Below, piece by piece: positions 1 to 12,027 of a stretch of DNA of 64,000 nt. Source of the DNA: Rostrohypoxylon terebratum (lineage: Eukaryota > Ascomycota > Sordariomycetes > Xylariales > Hypoxylaceae); contig MU385945.1 of NCBI GenBank assembly GCA_022497145.1, forward strand, positions 1-64,000, in the 5' to 3' direction. A model generated the notes under the pieces. The model made no database searches, was not told where the DNA came from, and saw only the letters and a list, made by a program, of their open reading frames with translations. A program made the translations under genes and the position numbers. Every line of letters begins with the position of its first letter. The first letter of the stretch is position 1.

Positions 1-1255
1 ATTACACTTGACCTCTACGATTACTGTTACCTTAAAATCAAGACCCCCTTATGAAGCTATACTTACTAAGCCTAAGTATAGGTTCGTCACATTTAAACGT
101 TAGCAACTTGTCGTTAGTATTCATAATCACCAAAAGGAAACCCTTATGATTTAATGCATACATGGTTTATGTTTTACAATTGACTTTCGTTCACTATGTA
201 ATCTCAACCGCAAGGGTTCTCCTTGCAATTTATTTAGCACCCGAGGACGATAGAAGCGCAAACTTACCGCTGGGGAATATTAGTGGAGACTATTTCGGGG
301 GCTTTCTACCTAGAGGAGGGTTTTCAGCTGTACCTTTATATATAAGGGGCCCGAAAGCCTCGAGGAGTCTCACAAGGGCTCGGGCGTTGATATCATCCAA
401 TCATCCATGGACGCTTCTGTCAACAAGCCTCTTACCGCAGCCACAAACACAGAGGCGGAAAATTACCTCCGTGTCCGGAAAATGCGTATGTACAAGATCA
501 AGCACAGTTAACTCCGTCAAGTATCACAACGATTGCGTATGTCTGCAGCCATAAGACTCGTCACCTCTCACCTCTCTTAGCCTGGAAGTACCTAGGTCCT
601 AGGTTAGTTTCTCCACTAGTCACATAGCTACCTCATAGTAGAGCTACCGATCCCTAGCTCTAACTAACATAATTGCAATTATTAAACATCTATACTTTGT
701 TTACGATGAACTATCTAGAGTCAGTCAGGGGTAAGACAAGCAGCTGTTCAGCATTGTCTATTTCACTTATTGTATAAATGTAGTAATCGGAAAAATCGGG
801 GAATCCGTTATTTGAAAAATACTTATGTACGAAGTACTGCATAGTATAAATTTGGAGGAAGGTACATTATGACATTATGTGCTTTACATAATACATAATA
901 TCAACCTTGTTCAATTGAAGTTATGAAGTCATATCGAAGCTACATTATCCAATCAGATTCTAGATCTCGCGCCAAAGAGGACCTAGGTATAAAAAGCTTA
1001 GGTTAACCTAGTCTCGCGCCATCCGGTCGGCGCCCTATCGACCATATCGATTAGGTACCTATCGACTATCGTTATCTTGGTTGCCAGGGGAAAGTCGCTC
1101 TTGCATTCTTCCGACCAGCTGGAGACAACCGATTCAATTTCCATTCTTCGAGATATCGATATCGATAAACCTTAATCTTCCCCCTTTTCCCTTTCCACGA
1201 CTTCAAGTCTTTTTTTCTCTCTCTTTTATACCTCGCAGATTCAAAACCGGCAGCA
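1..1255. other. Gene-free left edge
   Basis: AT-rich DNA with no open frame I can support. It holds one copy of the dispersed near-palindrome at 590-604 and a half copy at 979-990. The last 150 bases before the first gene are pyrimidine-rich on the plus strand, as is common in fungal core promoters and leaders. I see no transposon ends or RNA gene. Confidence 0.5.
590..604. repeat. Dispersed near-palindrome ACCTAGGTCCTAGGT, copy 1
   Basis: Two AvrII-type CCTAGG half sites separated by one base. Matching copies lie elsewhere in the window, always outside coding exons. Confidence 0.85.
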
Positions 1256-2564
1256 ATGGCGGATACAAAGGGCACCTCGTACTCAACCGACCCCGCCCTC
1301 TACCTGTACACGTCCCTCACGGCCGGATCCTCGCACATCGTCACCGCGACCTCACGGCTCGAGACCATCTTGCGGGCTAACAGGGTGCCCTTCAAAGCTA
1401 TAGACATCGCCACAGACGAGAAGGCACGCATGCTATGGGGTCGGAGAGCAGGCAAAGATGAGAGCGGGCGGGTACGCAAGCTGCCCGGTCTGGTGCAGAT
1501 GGGCTTGGTTCTTGGTGTAAGTCTACGTTCACCTTACCATAACTGTTAACACTAGCATTACTCTACACATGGATATTCTACGTAACATACGACATCTTGA
1601 CATCTTGTACTAAGGAACGGATGCGTAGGATCTAGTCGAGATCGAAGAGTGGAACGAGTACGGCGAGCTCAAGCAGCACGTAACCATCTACTACGACGAC
1701 TTCACCATCCCCTCGAAGAGCCAAGCGCCGCCCCCCATCGTCCCCAAAGCGAAGCCCGTCGCGCCCCCGGCAGCACCCCCCGCCCCGGCCGGAGCAGCCA
1801 GCACCGCCGCCGCCGCCTCCGCGCCTAAACCGCCCTTCGCCCCGGCCCTCCCCAAAGCCTCCGAGCTCTCGGCCCAGAAGTCCAAGCTCTCCTCCGCGCC
1901 GTCCCCCGCCGCCGCCGCGAAGCCGACCCTCAGCATTGCCGAGGAAGCGGCCAAGAAGGCCAAGCAGGTGCACCTTAATAGCCTGCGAGCCAAGGTCTAC
2001 GGCAAGAAGGACGGTTCCTCGACGGGGTCTAAGGAATCCCTGTCGCGGTCGTCGACCGACTCCGCGCGGGAGAGCCTGAGCAACCTGTCCCTCAAAGACA
2101 AGGAGAAAGAGAAAGAGAAGGACAAGGAAGCGGGCAAGGCGAAAGCGAAGGACGAGGCCGCGCCCCAATCATCCACGACGGCAACGCGGAAGGAGGGCGG
2201 AGGAGGGGGCAAGACGGAGGAGTTCCAGGGGGCTGTTGTCGAGAGCGCGTCCAAGGCCGAGATAGCGGCTGTGGAGAAAGCGGAGGCTATCCCCGAGGCG
2301 ACGAGCTCCGAAGAAGAGGATTCCGAGGAGGAGGAGGATTCTTCAGAAGAGGAGGAGTCCGAAGAAGAGGATGAGAAGAAGGTGGTTGTGAAGGAGACAA
2401 AGAAGGAAGTGGCGGTGGCTAAGAAGGAGACTAAGAAAGAGGAGTCTGATGATGATGATGACGATGACGACGAGGATGATGATGAAGAAGAGGAGTCGTC
2501 CGAGGAGGAGGAAGAAGAGGAAGTGCCTCAGCAGAACGAGAAGAGCAAGGCCAAGAAGCAGTAA
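1256..2564 (+). CDS. SH3BGR-like (thioredoxin-fold) protein with long acidic tail
   Basis: Two exons, 1256..1516 and 1629..2564, joined in phase 0 across a 112-bp intron (donor GTAAGT, acceptor GTAG), give 398 residues. Residues 1-105 resemble the SH3-domain-binding glutamic-acid-rich (SH3BGR) family: a small thioredoxin/glutaredoxin-like fold with 'LETILRANRVPFKAIDIATD' early, 'RKLPGLVQMG' and 'EEWNEYGELKQH'. No CxxC redox pair is visible, as is usual in this family, so a binding role is likelier than catalysis. Residues 115-210 are Ala/Pro-rich. A Ser-rich stretch and Lys/Glu repeats follow, then runs of Asp/Glu from about residue 300 to the end. The start is the first ATG after a pyrimidine-rich leader. 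An AATAAA lies about 35 bases past the stop. The gene converges on PEX6, 454 bp away. The biochemical role in fungi is not established. Confidence 0.85.
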
Positions 2565-2598
2565 GAAGTTTGTCCCATTTTTACTATTGCGTTTTATT

Positions 2599-2604
2599 AA
2601 TAAA
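2599..2604 (+). terminator. Candidate polyadenylation signal AATAAA
   Basis: AATAAA lies 35 bases past the stop of the SH3BGR-like gene, where a fungal poly(A) signal would be expected. Assigned by position and motif only. Confidence 0.4.
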
Positions 2605-3018
2605 CAGGCGCGAGTGTTGCAACCCGGGGTGCTTTTAGATACCAAATTTGCGAACGTGGGAAAAAGAGATGCAAAAATTATCTCTTGATTATTCACAATT
2701 CTCCTCAGATCTCAATACCTTCAGCACTCATCCCATCCACCAACCCATCCATCCGCCCATACCTTATTATAGGTACAATGCTGCCGAGGAACCTCCTCTC
2801 CAGATTAATAATAGAACACTTTCTAGGTAATTAATCACATCTCCCTAAGAATTATTATCTATCAGTTCCTCCTTGGTTGGCAGCACTGCATAGGATAAGA
2901 AACGCTAAGATTCCTTTCTCCCCCTACCATGTATTTTTAGTTTGTAATATTTACTATTATCGGCTTTGGTTTTGTGGTAATCGACCAGACTCATCTCAGC
3001 TCAGATCAGTTCAATAAA
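2605..3018. other. Convergent 3' region
   Basis: AT-rich 3' flanks between two converging genes. It presumably holds both 3' UTRs. I see nothing else in it. Confidence 0.5.
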
Positions 3019-6000
3019 TTAATATAACCCATCATCATCACTCGCAGTCCCGTCCGTGAATCTAGCGATCGCCTTGCCCTTCCCCTTGGACTTTCCATTG
3101 ACGCTTCCACCGTAGCTCCCATATGGTTCGCCGCTGTTGTCGCTCTCCTCGTCGCTGGTGGCGATCGCTTTTCCTTTTCCCTTACTCTTGTTATCTATTG
3201 CCACTGATTTACCTTTGCCCTTGCTGCCCGACACGGATCTGGAACCGCTACCGCTACCACCGCCACCGTCGATTATTAAAGGAGGAGGCTCGTCGTTCTG
3301 CGGCTGCTGCTGCTTGGTATCCTGGTTTTCGAACGTGGCCTTGACTCTTTCGTAGTGGGCGAGCTCGCCGGCGCTTACGCTAGGGATTAACTCCCTGTTT
3401 GCGTCGAGGAAGTCCGGTTCCGTGACCATCACTGCGACGTCTTCGGGTGTAGCATAATGATCAAAGAAATTACCTGTGGAAATAGGAGGATGTCCTTCCT
3501 TCTCCCTCTCTGCGTTGATAGCGCGAATTTTAGTATCAACAAGAGTTGCTTGCCGCGTGACGGCCTTGAGCATGGCGTCGCTGCACAGCGCGTAGAAATC
3601 GGCACCCGTGTAGGTGAACGGTAGCTGCTCGGCGACGGCTGGTAGTGAGACAGACGGATGTAGAGTGAACCTGTTACAAATATTAGCATATGGCCAATAG
3701 GAAAAGAGCAAATTAGATTAAAGACATACTTTCTTGTCAAGGCTTCCATAATCGTGAGCTGCTTCTCATGCGTATCGGAAACGCCAAGGTAAAGCATTTT
3801 ATCGAATCGACCAGGACGAAGCAATGCCTGGTCGAGTAGATCCGGTCGATTCGTAGCGCCAATGACGAAAACGCCACCCCCACCATCATCTCCTCCGGAC
3901 ATACCGTCCAATTCAGCGAGCAATTGAGACACGATACGGTCCATAACGCCCCCGCTGTCTCCTTGATTTCCTCGCTTGGGAGCAACTGAATCAAGTTCGT
4001 CGAAGAAGACGACGCATGGTCTTGCATCTCGGGCTCGTTGGAAGACTCGTCGAACATTGGCTTCCGACTCACCGATATACATGTTGAGCAACTCGGGACC
4101 TTTGACACTGAAAAAATTCAAGCTGTACTCTGTTGCGATTGCCTTCGCAAGCAATGTCTTACCGGTTCCGGGAGGACCGTAGAATAAGATACCAGATCGC
4201 TTCTTCATTCCCTTAGCGAACAGTTCTGGTCTTTCTAGAGGCAATTGAATAGTCTCCATGACCGCTTCCTTAACATTGTTAAGACCTCCAACGTCGTCCC
4301 AGGTAACATTAGGGATTTTCGGTGCACCAATAGCATCGGCGAAATTCTTTCGAGCTGCATCTACGGCGATGTCGAAATCGGCCTTAGTTAGGCACCTTGC
4401 AGATGAACCACCCGAAACTTGTATATCACGGACGGTAACGATTGAATTTTCATTTGAAGCTTTCCTTGATAGTGTTTCGAGGCGCGAGTCACGCGCGACT
4501 ATCGCGCGTTCGACCACATCGACCAGATCGCCAGCAACGAGAGCTGCCGTTTTAATGGCCACACCGCTCAGCTCAACCTCGGGCGCTAGGGATACACCCT
4601 TATTCTGGATGATAGATCGCAAAATGCCTTCACGTTCACCTTCATCAGGAGCAGTCATCTCGAGTTCATGAGTGAAAAGCCCTCTGATACCATCTGGAAC
4701 CTTGTCGACTTCGGTTGTCGTCGCAATCAATACTCTGGAGTCACTAAGGACCTCTTTCATCGCACTAACCATTCTGTCCGCTGTAAGCGCCTCAATATGT
4801 CGAATGAGAAGAGCGCAGTATTCAGGGCCGCAAGTCATGGCGCGGTCTGCTCGAGCTTTAAGAAGTCCCTCTGTTTTGACGTCGCTACCTCCAGCTCCGC
4901 TCTCGTTGACAATATCGTAAGCGTCGATAGTGAAGGTGTGCAAACCGATGTCTGCACAAGCACCAGTAGCAACCGTTGCCTTACCGATATTGCGTTGGGT
5001 TGAAACGAGGAGCACAGCTATGGGAGGCATCTTAAGATGAACAGCTCGCTTGCTTGTAGCCGCTGCCATGAGTTCTCTTAGTCGCCGCCTGAGAGGCGAG
5101 GTAAATCTTGCCTGTTGCTGGACTACCGAAGATAGGAGGTTAGACGTGGGTTGGGGGGCTTCTTCGACGCCAAGATAGTAAGGCCAATTGCTGTCTTTCG
5201 TGCCAGGAAGAGAGCTAGTGCTACCTCCGGATTGAGCGATCTGAGTAAAGGAGCTGTCGACACAGCCAACGCCGCCCCATATATCTTCATCGTCCTCTTC
5301 ATCGATAGGATCAGATTTCTGACGTTCTATATGAGCAACTTTAAACCAGGCGACTGCATCAGGTTTAAACGTAACGCTGGTGCTAGACTTGTTCGAGGCT
5401 GCCAAGGCTACGACATCGTCAAGCGCAAGACCATCGCCGGAAGTGGCTGATTCTTGAAGGGTCCGCCCAAGTTGTGTATCAATTGGAATGCCTATTAGAT
5501 CACCGGACTTGACTACACGGATACTTCGCGAAAAATGATCTTTCAACCCCCCAAAAATAGCTGTCTGGAGAGCCTTCTCGGAAGATACAGGCGTTCGTAT
5601 TTGTTGAAGGGTGACGTCTCGAGCATAAGGCGGACGAGATAAGCCGGTAATCTTGGACTGGCCCGGTCTTGGAGGATGCGCCGTTCTTTTCAATGGAGAT
5701 AGCCGAACATACGGAGCATTATCCAAGTTTGCGATTAATATGGGAGACATATACGCGCTAGGTCCCGAGGTGTTTACGACTTGCGATTCAAAAAAAGATG
5801 TTCTTCGGTTACCGAAGTCATGCTTTGAACTTGGAATCCTTGTCATGGGTCGATGTGAATATCCTTCGGGAAGTCCATAAATTTTGGCTGGCCGCCATGT
5901 AGGCTCTTCAACGCCAGGTTGCCCAAAACTGCCGAGACCGAATAGGCCAATGCCGTTTGCGGGAGGCTCTTCTGAAGCCTCGAGACGAACCCAGTCCCCG

Positions 6001-7434
6001 GAAAAGCAGCCTATCCTTGTTAGAGAGTTGATATCCACATATACCCGTACTTCTTCGTCGTCTTCGGCCGTCGGCTTAGGGTGAAGTAGTTCTGCTGGTA
6101 TTGGGTTCATCAAACCTTGGGCCTTGAAGAGGCGACCCTTGGGGCGGTCTGGGCGAGCAGTAGTAGCAGTGAAGCTAGAAAAGACCGAGGTTGGTGACGC
6201 GATGCCGTTAGTCTTTCTCCCACGTCCTAAGGTCATGGGTGTCCCCGGCTGCATGGTAGAGATGCCGCTAGCATTGGTAGATGGCAGTGCCGGGGCTTGG
6301 AGAGATATGATGTCGTCCATCGAATCATCCGAGAGCTCGTCCTCATTTTCGGGATCTGATACTTCTGTATCCGTCTCCGTAACGAAGTCCGAGGTATCGT
6401 TTGGCGCATCCGTCTTGACGCGTTCTTCGGCGGCAGAGTAGAATTGCTCAGTTGCCGCATCCTCATCTTCCGGGACGTTGTTTAGGGTCTGTTGGGGAGC
6501 GATCGCTTTTCGAGCCTGTTTCGATTGGCCGTGACCTCTGGTCAGGATGATTTTGGTAGTTGGAGCTAGAACACCTTGTGCTACAGGTTCACATAGTGTT
6601 ACCTTGCCTGGCGTAGAAGGCACATGTGTGACAGGGTGTGGTGGTAATGGTAGGGGGAATAGATCTCCATTATGGACGACTTTCAGGGTACCCAGAGCGA
6701 TGCGCAACGCAGCGGCGAGTCGATCGGCGGGAGTATCACTTCCAGCAACAGCTTTCTCTTTACCAGAGGGATGATCGGTGAAGAAAGTGCCTTCTCCATC
6801 CTCCAGTCTCTTCACAAGGTCGCTCTCGAGGTTTACGAAAACGGTTTCTAGCGGTAAGGCGGTCACGTCCAACACCAATATTTCGATGCCACTCCTGCTA
6901 TGGCTAGATAGCTTCGAGGGGGCAATTTGTTGTAAGGTAGTCGCAAAACCTTGAAGCGCAAGAGACGAAGGGGAGAATTGGACGGTCGAGTGAGCGAGAG
7001 CGGTGGATTTGGCGATTGGAACTATAGTCCAATTTGTTCGGTGTGGACTCGAAGAAGGTGACCAGGGAGCAATGGCAACATGGTAAATTTCGGGGGCCTG
7101 GTTCGTTTCACCGTCGCTAGATTCTGTGACACATTCAAATTCTTATTAGACCCAGATAACGGCCACATGCAGAGGGAGAGCTTTGAGCTTTGTGTTTGTG
7201 GTTTGTGGTATACTCTCTCACTCTCTCTTTCTCATTCTCTTTCTCCAAGACACTCAGACACTTACCGTCTTGCAAGTGAGGAAATAAGTCAGCAAATAGA
7301 TCGTCAGATAAGATGCCGATATCTCCTTTCACATGATTGTCCAAGACTAGCCTTGCTGAGATGGCAGGCTTGTCTTGTCTTCTTCTTCTCCTTCGTTTGC
7401 GATGGGCAGCTAGGTCGCGATTTGTTGCGGCCAT
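3019..7434 (-). CDS. PEX6: Peroxisomal AAA-ATPase Pex6
   Basis: Three exons, complement(3019..3670, 3730..7123, 7266..7434), give 1404 residues, the usual length for filamentous fungi. Pex6 pairs with Pex1 to form the peroxisomal exportomer that pulls ubiquitinated Pex5 out of the membrane. The N-terminus starts with a run of arginines, then 'ISARLVLDNHVKGDIG' and 'FPHLQ', typical of fungal Pex6. The first AAA domain has a degenerate P-loop near residue 760 ('TQRNIGKATV'). The second is intact: 'FYGPPGTGKTLLAKA' near 1037, 'VVFFDELDSVAP' near 1095, and 'GATNRPDLLDQALLRPGRFD'. Introns are 59 and 142 bp, and both joins restore family sequence ('LTRK-FTLHPSVSLP', 'HLQD-E-SSDGE'). The last 80 residues are low-complexity with three copies of a SKGKGK motif and end in DDDGLY. 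It diverges from the downstream-numbered lipase. Confidence 0.97.
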
Positions 7435-7942
7435 GGTCGCGACGTAGTGTTTACAAAAAGTCTGCAGGTCTGAAGGTTCAAGGAGCGGTGCGCCGTGATA
7501 GAGAAATCATTAGGTACCGTAGATCAGGGCCCCGCAAGTCGCGAGGCGTCGCGCATAGGGGATGTGTTCTTTTTTGGTAATGATTTTTTTTTTAACGACG
7601 GTGAGTATCTGGTAAAAATAGGAGGGACTGAAGGAAAGACCTGTTCATGAGGCCTGGTATGCTCCTGCCAGCTACTAAATTCCCCTAAAGAACGGTAAAA
7701 ACTCAATCGAATATTTACTTGCTGTAGCTTGCCACGTCGTACTGAGTAAGCTATCCTCTTTTCTTCAACTCGCCCAAAAGTCTTCGGTTTCAGTGTCCAA
7801 ACGATTTTTGACCGAGGCATTCCTTGACCGTATCCTTACGGGTTAATCGGGTTAATCGATAGAATACGGTGCACGGATCAGATCAAGCTGTTATCGATAT
7901 CATTCAGGGGTTTGGACACATCCATGTGCAAATTCAAGGTTG

Positions 7943-7960
7943 ACCTAGGACCTAGGTCCT
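7943..7960. repeat. Dispersed near-palindrome, copy 2
   Basis: ACCTAGGACCTAGGTCCT: a full unit extended by a further partial unit, in the PEX6/lipase promoter region. Confidence 0.85.
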
Positions 7961-8389
7961 ATGTACCTACCAGGTACCTACCTTCAAGTTATACAAATAA
8001 CACAGAAGTGATTCGATTCTCAAATGTTTAGAGATTAATTGAATTATAATTCGCCTCTAGGACATTCATGGACATGGTTGCATACCATGTATATAATACT
8101 CAAATAAATTGATTGATTCCAATTGTTAATAGCGTCAAAGTCACCAAAGAGTTAGTATTATCTGATCCCCTCTTCGGTTTCACATGTCTTTGTTCCAAGA
8201 CCGCCTAATGTTAGCTGAGCCTTCTTCAATTTTCATAATATTTTATGATTGGGAAGGTTCGTACCTAGGAAGGATGAAAGATCCCGAGAGTCTAGACTAG
8301 ATCGACAATGACGTAGTATTATCTATCTCCGGGTTCTTGTACATGCCTTGGCAAGATTTTACTTGGGTCTCTTGCCATATTTGTTATAA

Positions 8390-8414
8390 CTAAAACACTA
8401 AAACACCTAAAACA
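8390..8414. repeat. Three tandem CTAAAACA-like units
   Basis: Two exact CTAAAACA units and a third with one extra C, in the promoter region of the lipase. Confidence 0.8.
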
Positions 8415-8600
8415 CAGTGCCTCGATGATCAAGTCATCCACCGGTTTACGCTAGTCATATGCATACATGTACCTATTATACTATATATTCTTCGATTCCG
8501 TAGGTGGCTGACTGTTCTGGAATCTTACTTGGGTCGAAACTAATAAGATCTGGTGACGTAGACTCACCGGACTCTTTTAGTTATCGAGTTTGGTTTGACG

Positions 8601-8618
8601 TTTTTTTTAAAAAAAAAA
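8601..8618. repeat. T8-A10 palindrome
   Basis: Eight T followed directly by ten A, a perfect A/T inverted repeat about 130 bases before the lipase start codon. It may act as a stiff nucleosome-excluding tract or be a slippage product. Confidence 0.85.
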
Positions 8619-8749
8619 CCCATTGTCCAAGTTACGATTACAATCATTCTTCGCATACTGGTGCTATTGTCAAGTTCGAGGGAAGAACTCGAATATCTCG
8701 GACTATCTTCAACTCCATATGAATATAATTTCCACAAATAAACATCGCA

Positions 8750-10909
8750 ATGGGTCCCAATAACCCTCATTCAGCTGAAGCACAGCCATCCAGCTCTCTC
8801 GCTGCTCAGACGGCTGTTGAATTCGCCCATCAAGCAGAGAAACTTTCGCTCCAAACAGCAGAAAATAACGAGTTCCCTGAGACTGTTGCAGTCGAAGCCC
8901 AGTTCATAACACCGCAAGATCCCGTCATTGTTACAGCCGACGGGAACCGATTACCTCCCGTTCCACTCGAACAAGCCCACAAACTAAATATCCTGAAAGA
9001 TGAGTTGAACAGTGATTTTTCGAAAGAGGAGATCGGTCAACATGATGATAACATTCAAACATCACCGAGCGCCATCGCTGGTTTCGGGCCAGCATCTTAT
9101 GCTGAGGATAAAGCGGTGCGGATATCGAATGAGGGATCGCTAAGACGCTCCATGCCACCGACAAACACGCATCCTCTTTTCCCTTCTCTACCCTTATATG
9201 GGCCACCATCCTTGCTAAGAGATATACAATGTTGGGCATTTAGAGTGTCATCTTTTTTCCTAAGCGCTGGCTTCCTAGGCGTTATTGTCCTCGGCGCTTT
9301 GTTTACAAGCATACCAAAAGTATTTAACAAAATATGGCTACGTCTAACATTTCGAAACCCCGATTCTCGAAGACCTTTCTACGAAGAGGAAGTGAGGAGA
9401 AATCATATGCGAAAAGAACAAGCGAAATCATGGAAAAGACGGAAGTCCTATGGAGAGAGAACCCCGGACCAAGAGAGTGCTCAAGGGAGCGAAGCTTACA
9501 TTCCAACAGAGGGTGGTCCCGATCCCGTCGTTTGCGATGTTGGTTATTATGCACGAAGAGTTGGCCTGGATATCGAGGAGTTCGAGGTTCAAACCGAAGA
9601 CGGATTCGTCATTGACCTATGGCACGTTTACGACCCTCGCGAATATACCAGGTTGAATGATCAAGAAAGATCATATCAAGGACCAGACCTATTCACGGGT
9701 GATCACAGGAAACGACTCAGAGATCCTAGTCAAAAGCGCAAATTTCCCGTGCTCTTGATGCATGGTTTACTGCAGAGTTCGGGGGCTTATTGCGTTAATG
9801 ATGACGATTCATTGGCATTTTACTTGTGCAAATCGGGCTACGACGTTTGGCTCGGAAACAACCGATGCGGTTTTCGCCCAAAGCATACTCTCCTAAACTA
9901 CTCGGATCCTCGAATGTGGTGTTGGAATATTCGTCAGATGGGCGTGTTTGATCTTTCCGCGCTGGTCTCGCGTGTGCTGTTTGAAACTGGGTTCGAGAAG
10001 ATTGGGCTAGTTTGCCACTCTCAAGGTACAACGCAAACTTTCGTAGCCCTTGCGAAAGAGCAACGGCCGGAACTGGGCGAGAAACTCACCGTATTTTGCG
10101 CCCTTGCACCGGCAGCCTATGCTGGACCCTTGATTGGCAAGATGTACTTCAAATTCATGCGTGTGATATCGCCCAGCCTATTCCGGCTCATGTTCGGTAT
10201 CCACGCTTTTATCCCTTTGATGATGACCATGCACTCGATACTCAATCCTCACATATACGGACATCTCGGGTATACCGTGTTCTCATTCCTGTTCAACTGG
10301 ACGGACACTCGCTGGGACCGCGGTTTGAGAGATCGCATGTTCCAGTTTGCGCCTGTATACGTGAGCTCAGAGTCGATGCGTTGGTGGCTAGGCCGGGAGT
10401 GCTTCGCGAAACACAAGTGCATCCTCTCTACTAAGGAGGAGTGGCGCAGTGAAGATCGTGAAGATGGCACTGATGGACCTCTGGCAGAAACGGATAGTCA
10501 GCGCAGAGACTCGGGTATAGCAAATAGCCCCAGAGAACACCACAGGAAGCCTAAGGGTACAACGGCTTGGTATAATGAGCAGGTATGTCCATTTGCGCTG
10601 TGGGTAGCTGGGAATGATGATCTCGTCGACGGACGGAAGCTATTACATCGGTTCGAACGAGGACGAGAGCCACATGTCAGAGTGGTGCATAGCAAGGTCA
10701 TCCCAGAATATGAACATCTCGACGTTTTATGGGCAATGGACGCCGTAGACCAAATCTTCCAGGAGGTTCGGGAGGTGTTATGGAAGACGTGCAATGCTAG
10801 AAGCGAGTGTAGAATACCGAGTGGCTGCGAGAACGTCGCAGCGTGGACACCGGAAGACATTTCCGCGAACAACAGAGACGCAGACTTGTCGAGCAGCGAT
10901 TCGGCGTAA
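8750..10909 (+). CDS. Alpha/beta-hydrolase-associated lipase, steryl-ester-hydrolase-like
   Basis: A single-exon frame of 719 residues. It resembles the fungal TGL1/YEH-type branch of the acid lipase family, which hydrolyses steryl esters or acylglycerols at lipid droplets or membranes. Residues 1-150 are polar and probably disordered. A hydrophobic membrane segment spans about 160-187. The catalytic module follows: an entry motif near 280 ('GLDIEEFEVQTEDGFVIDLW'), oxyanion region 'LLMHGLLQSSGAYCVND', nucleophile motif 'VCHSQGTT' near 423, acid in 'WVAGNDDLVDG', and histidine in 'YEHLDVLWAMDAVDQIF'. All three triad elements are present. The start is the first ATG of the frame. The nearest neighbours are PEX6 and an acyl-CoA ligase, which suits lipid turnover. 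The exact substrate cannot be read from sequence. Confidence 0.9.
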   Translation: MGPNNPHSAEAQPSSSLAAQTAVEFAHQAEKLSLQTAENNEFPETVAVEAQFITPQDPVIVTADGNRLPPVPLEQAHKLNILKDELNSDFSKEEIGQHDDNIQTSPSAIAGFGPASYAEDKAVRISNEGSLRRSMPPTNTHPLFPSLPLYGPPSLLRDIQCWAFRVSSFFLSAGFLGVIVLGALFTSIPKVFNKIWLRLTFRNPDSRRPFYEEEVRRNHMRKEQAKSWKRRKSYGERTPDQESAQGSEAYIPTEGGPDPVVCDVGYYARRVGLDIEEFEVQTEDGFVIDLWHVYDPREYTRLNDQERSYQGPDLFTGDHRKRLRDPSQKRKFPVLLMHGLLQSSGAYCVNDDDSLAFYLCKSGYDVWLGNNRCGFRPKHTLLNYSDPRMWCWNIRQMGVFDLSALVSRVLFETGFEKIGLVCHSQGTTQTFVALAKEQRPELGEKLTVFCALAPAAYAGPLIGKMYFKFMRVISPSLFRLMFGIHAFIPLMMTMHSILNPHIYGHLGYTVFSFLFNWTDTRWDRGLRDRMFQFAPVYVSSESMRWWLGRECFAKHKCILSTKEEWRSEDREDGTDGPLAETDSQRRDSGIANSPREHHRKPKGTTAWYNEQVCPFALWVAGNDDLVDGRKLLHRFERGREPHVRVVHSKVIPEYEHLDVLWAMDAVDQIFQEVREVLWKTCNARSECRIPSGCENVAAWTPEDISANNRDADLSSSDSA

Positions 10910-11358
10910 CCCATCCATTCTTACTAGAACATGATACCCCCTTTTCACTTCAACTTCTTAGATATAACTGCGCAATGAGATGGGATGGGATGGTATAAAC
11001 TCAACGGCTGTTGGTTATAATACGTTGTATATAGGTATACGTAATGTGCTGTACATAGATTACAGTATACGTCCAAGTACGTCATCCATGGATGTCTAGA
11101 CTCTAAGCACATTTCTATGAGCTTTCAGAGAGTAGGTAATCATTTCAAAGGTCGTGGCAACAATAGTCTATCATAAGACTGCAGTAATAATCTTACATAG
11201 ACCAGCTTATTATTTATTTAATTGGTCTGCTCGTGAGATAAGACTTGGGCATGTGGCTTCCACTTGTGAATACCTACCTATTGTGAGATTGTGAGATGTG
11301 AGATGTGAGACATGCTTCCGAAGCCCGGAAGCCCGGATTTCGTTAACGAACCTACAAT

Positions 11359-11372
11359 ACCTAGGTCCTAGT
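11359..11372. repeat. Dispersed near-palindrome, copy 3 (one base diverged)
   Basis: ACCTAGGTCCTAGT lacks one G of the second half site. Confidence 0.75.
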
Positions 11373-11987
11373 ACAACACTGGATCCCCACTTACGAACTA
11401 CTTTCACCGGCCTATAATATGTTCGATTCAAGTCCAAACAAAACCCATCTAATTTCGTGATACAATTTCTGGAACTTCAAGATTTTATAATATTATGTGT
11501 CCTCAAATAGAGGTCTCACCGCTTATACGTTCCAGGGTTAGTACCAAGGTCCAACCTTCACCAACCTCATGAAATAAAAAAAAATCTCCAAAATTCCCCG
11601 CAGCGGCAGGTTTGAAGCTTATCTCTGTCAGGTTAGCGATGCTGATGTGATCCTTGCCTAGGTAAAGATCTGGGGTTCCCCATTTCTTCCGAATGCTTAC
11701 TTCCTCGTACAATCGACCCACCAAAGCCACCTTATCTGTATCATGCTTCGCTCGGTATGTACGGTATGTACGGATCAGGGACGGATATAGGGTATCGAAG
11801 ACCCGCAACTATGGATCGCGATGGAGGAACCCCTCTTGGGGTCAGGACATTGGACAAAAGTTCGAGTTAGTGATCCTTGCCTAGGCACATTAAGTGGTAT
11901 TTCCTGGATACGATACCAAGGAACCAAACCTTATAGAGGAAGAATGAGGCGAAGCGGAGATATACAGAGTAGTCAAAAGTTAATTGA

Positions 11988-12027
11988 CCCCTTCTCCCCT
12001 TCTCCCCTTCTCCCCTTCTCCCCTTCT
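11988..12027. repeat. Five exact CCCCTTCT tandem octamers
   Basis: Forty bases of perfect 8-bp repeats, pyrimidine-only on the plus strand, about 360 bp before the acyl-CoA ligase start. A polypurine/polypyrimidine tract like this can be promoter-associated and is prone to slippage. Confidence 0.9.

Larger units (their letters stand above)
7435..8749. other. Divergent promoter region, PEX6 / lipase
   Basis: This 1.3-kb interval presumably carries both promoters. It holds a full copy of the dispersed near-palindrome (7943-7960), a short imperfect repeat of CTAAAACA (8390-8414), and a T8/A10 run (8601-8618). No coding frame in it looks genuine. Confidence 0.5.

Noticed and set aside
162..554. 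130-codon frame at the left edge
   Set aside because: No homology-like blocks, no splice or promoter context, and unremarkable composition.
1632..2168. Long antisense open frame opposite the SH3BGR-like gene
   Set aside because: It lies opposite GC-rich, low-complexity coding DNA, encodes Gly/Arg/Leu runs and is best explained as a shadow.
11503..11808. 101-codon minus-strand frame
   Set aside because: The sequence looks protein-like in part, but I recognise no motif and found no exon partners.
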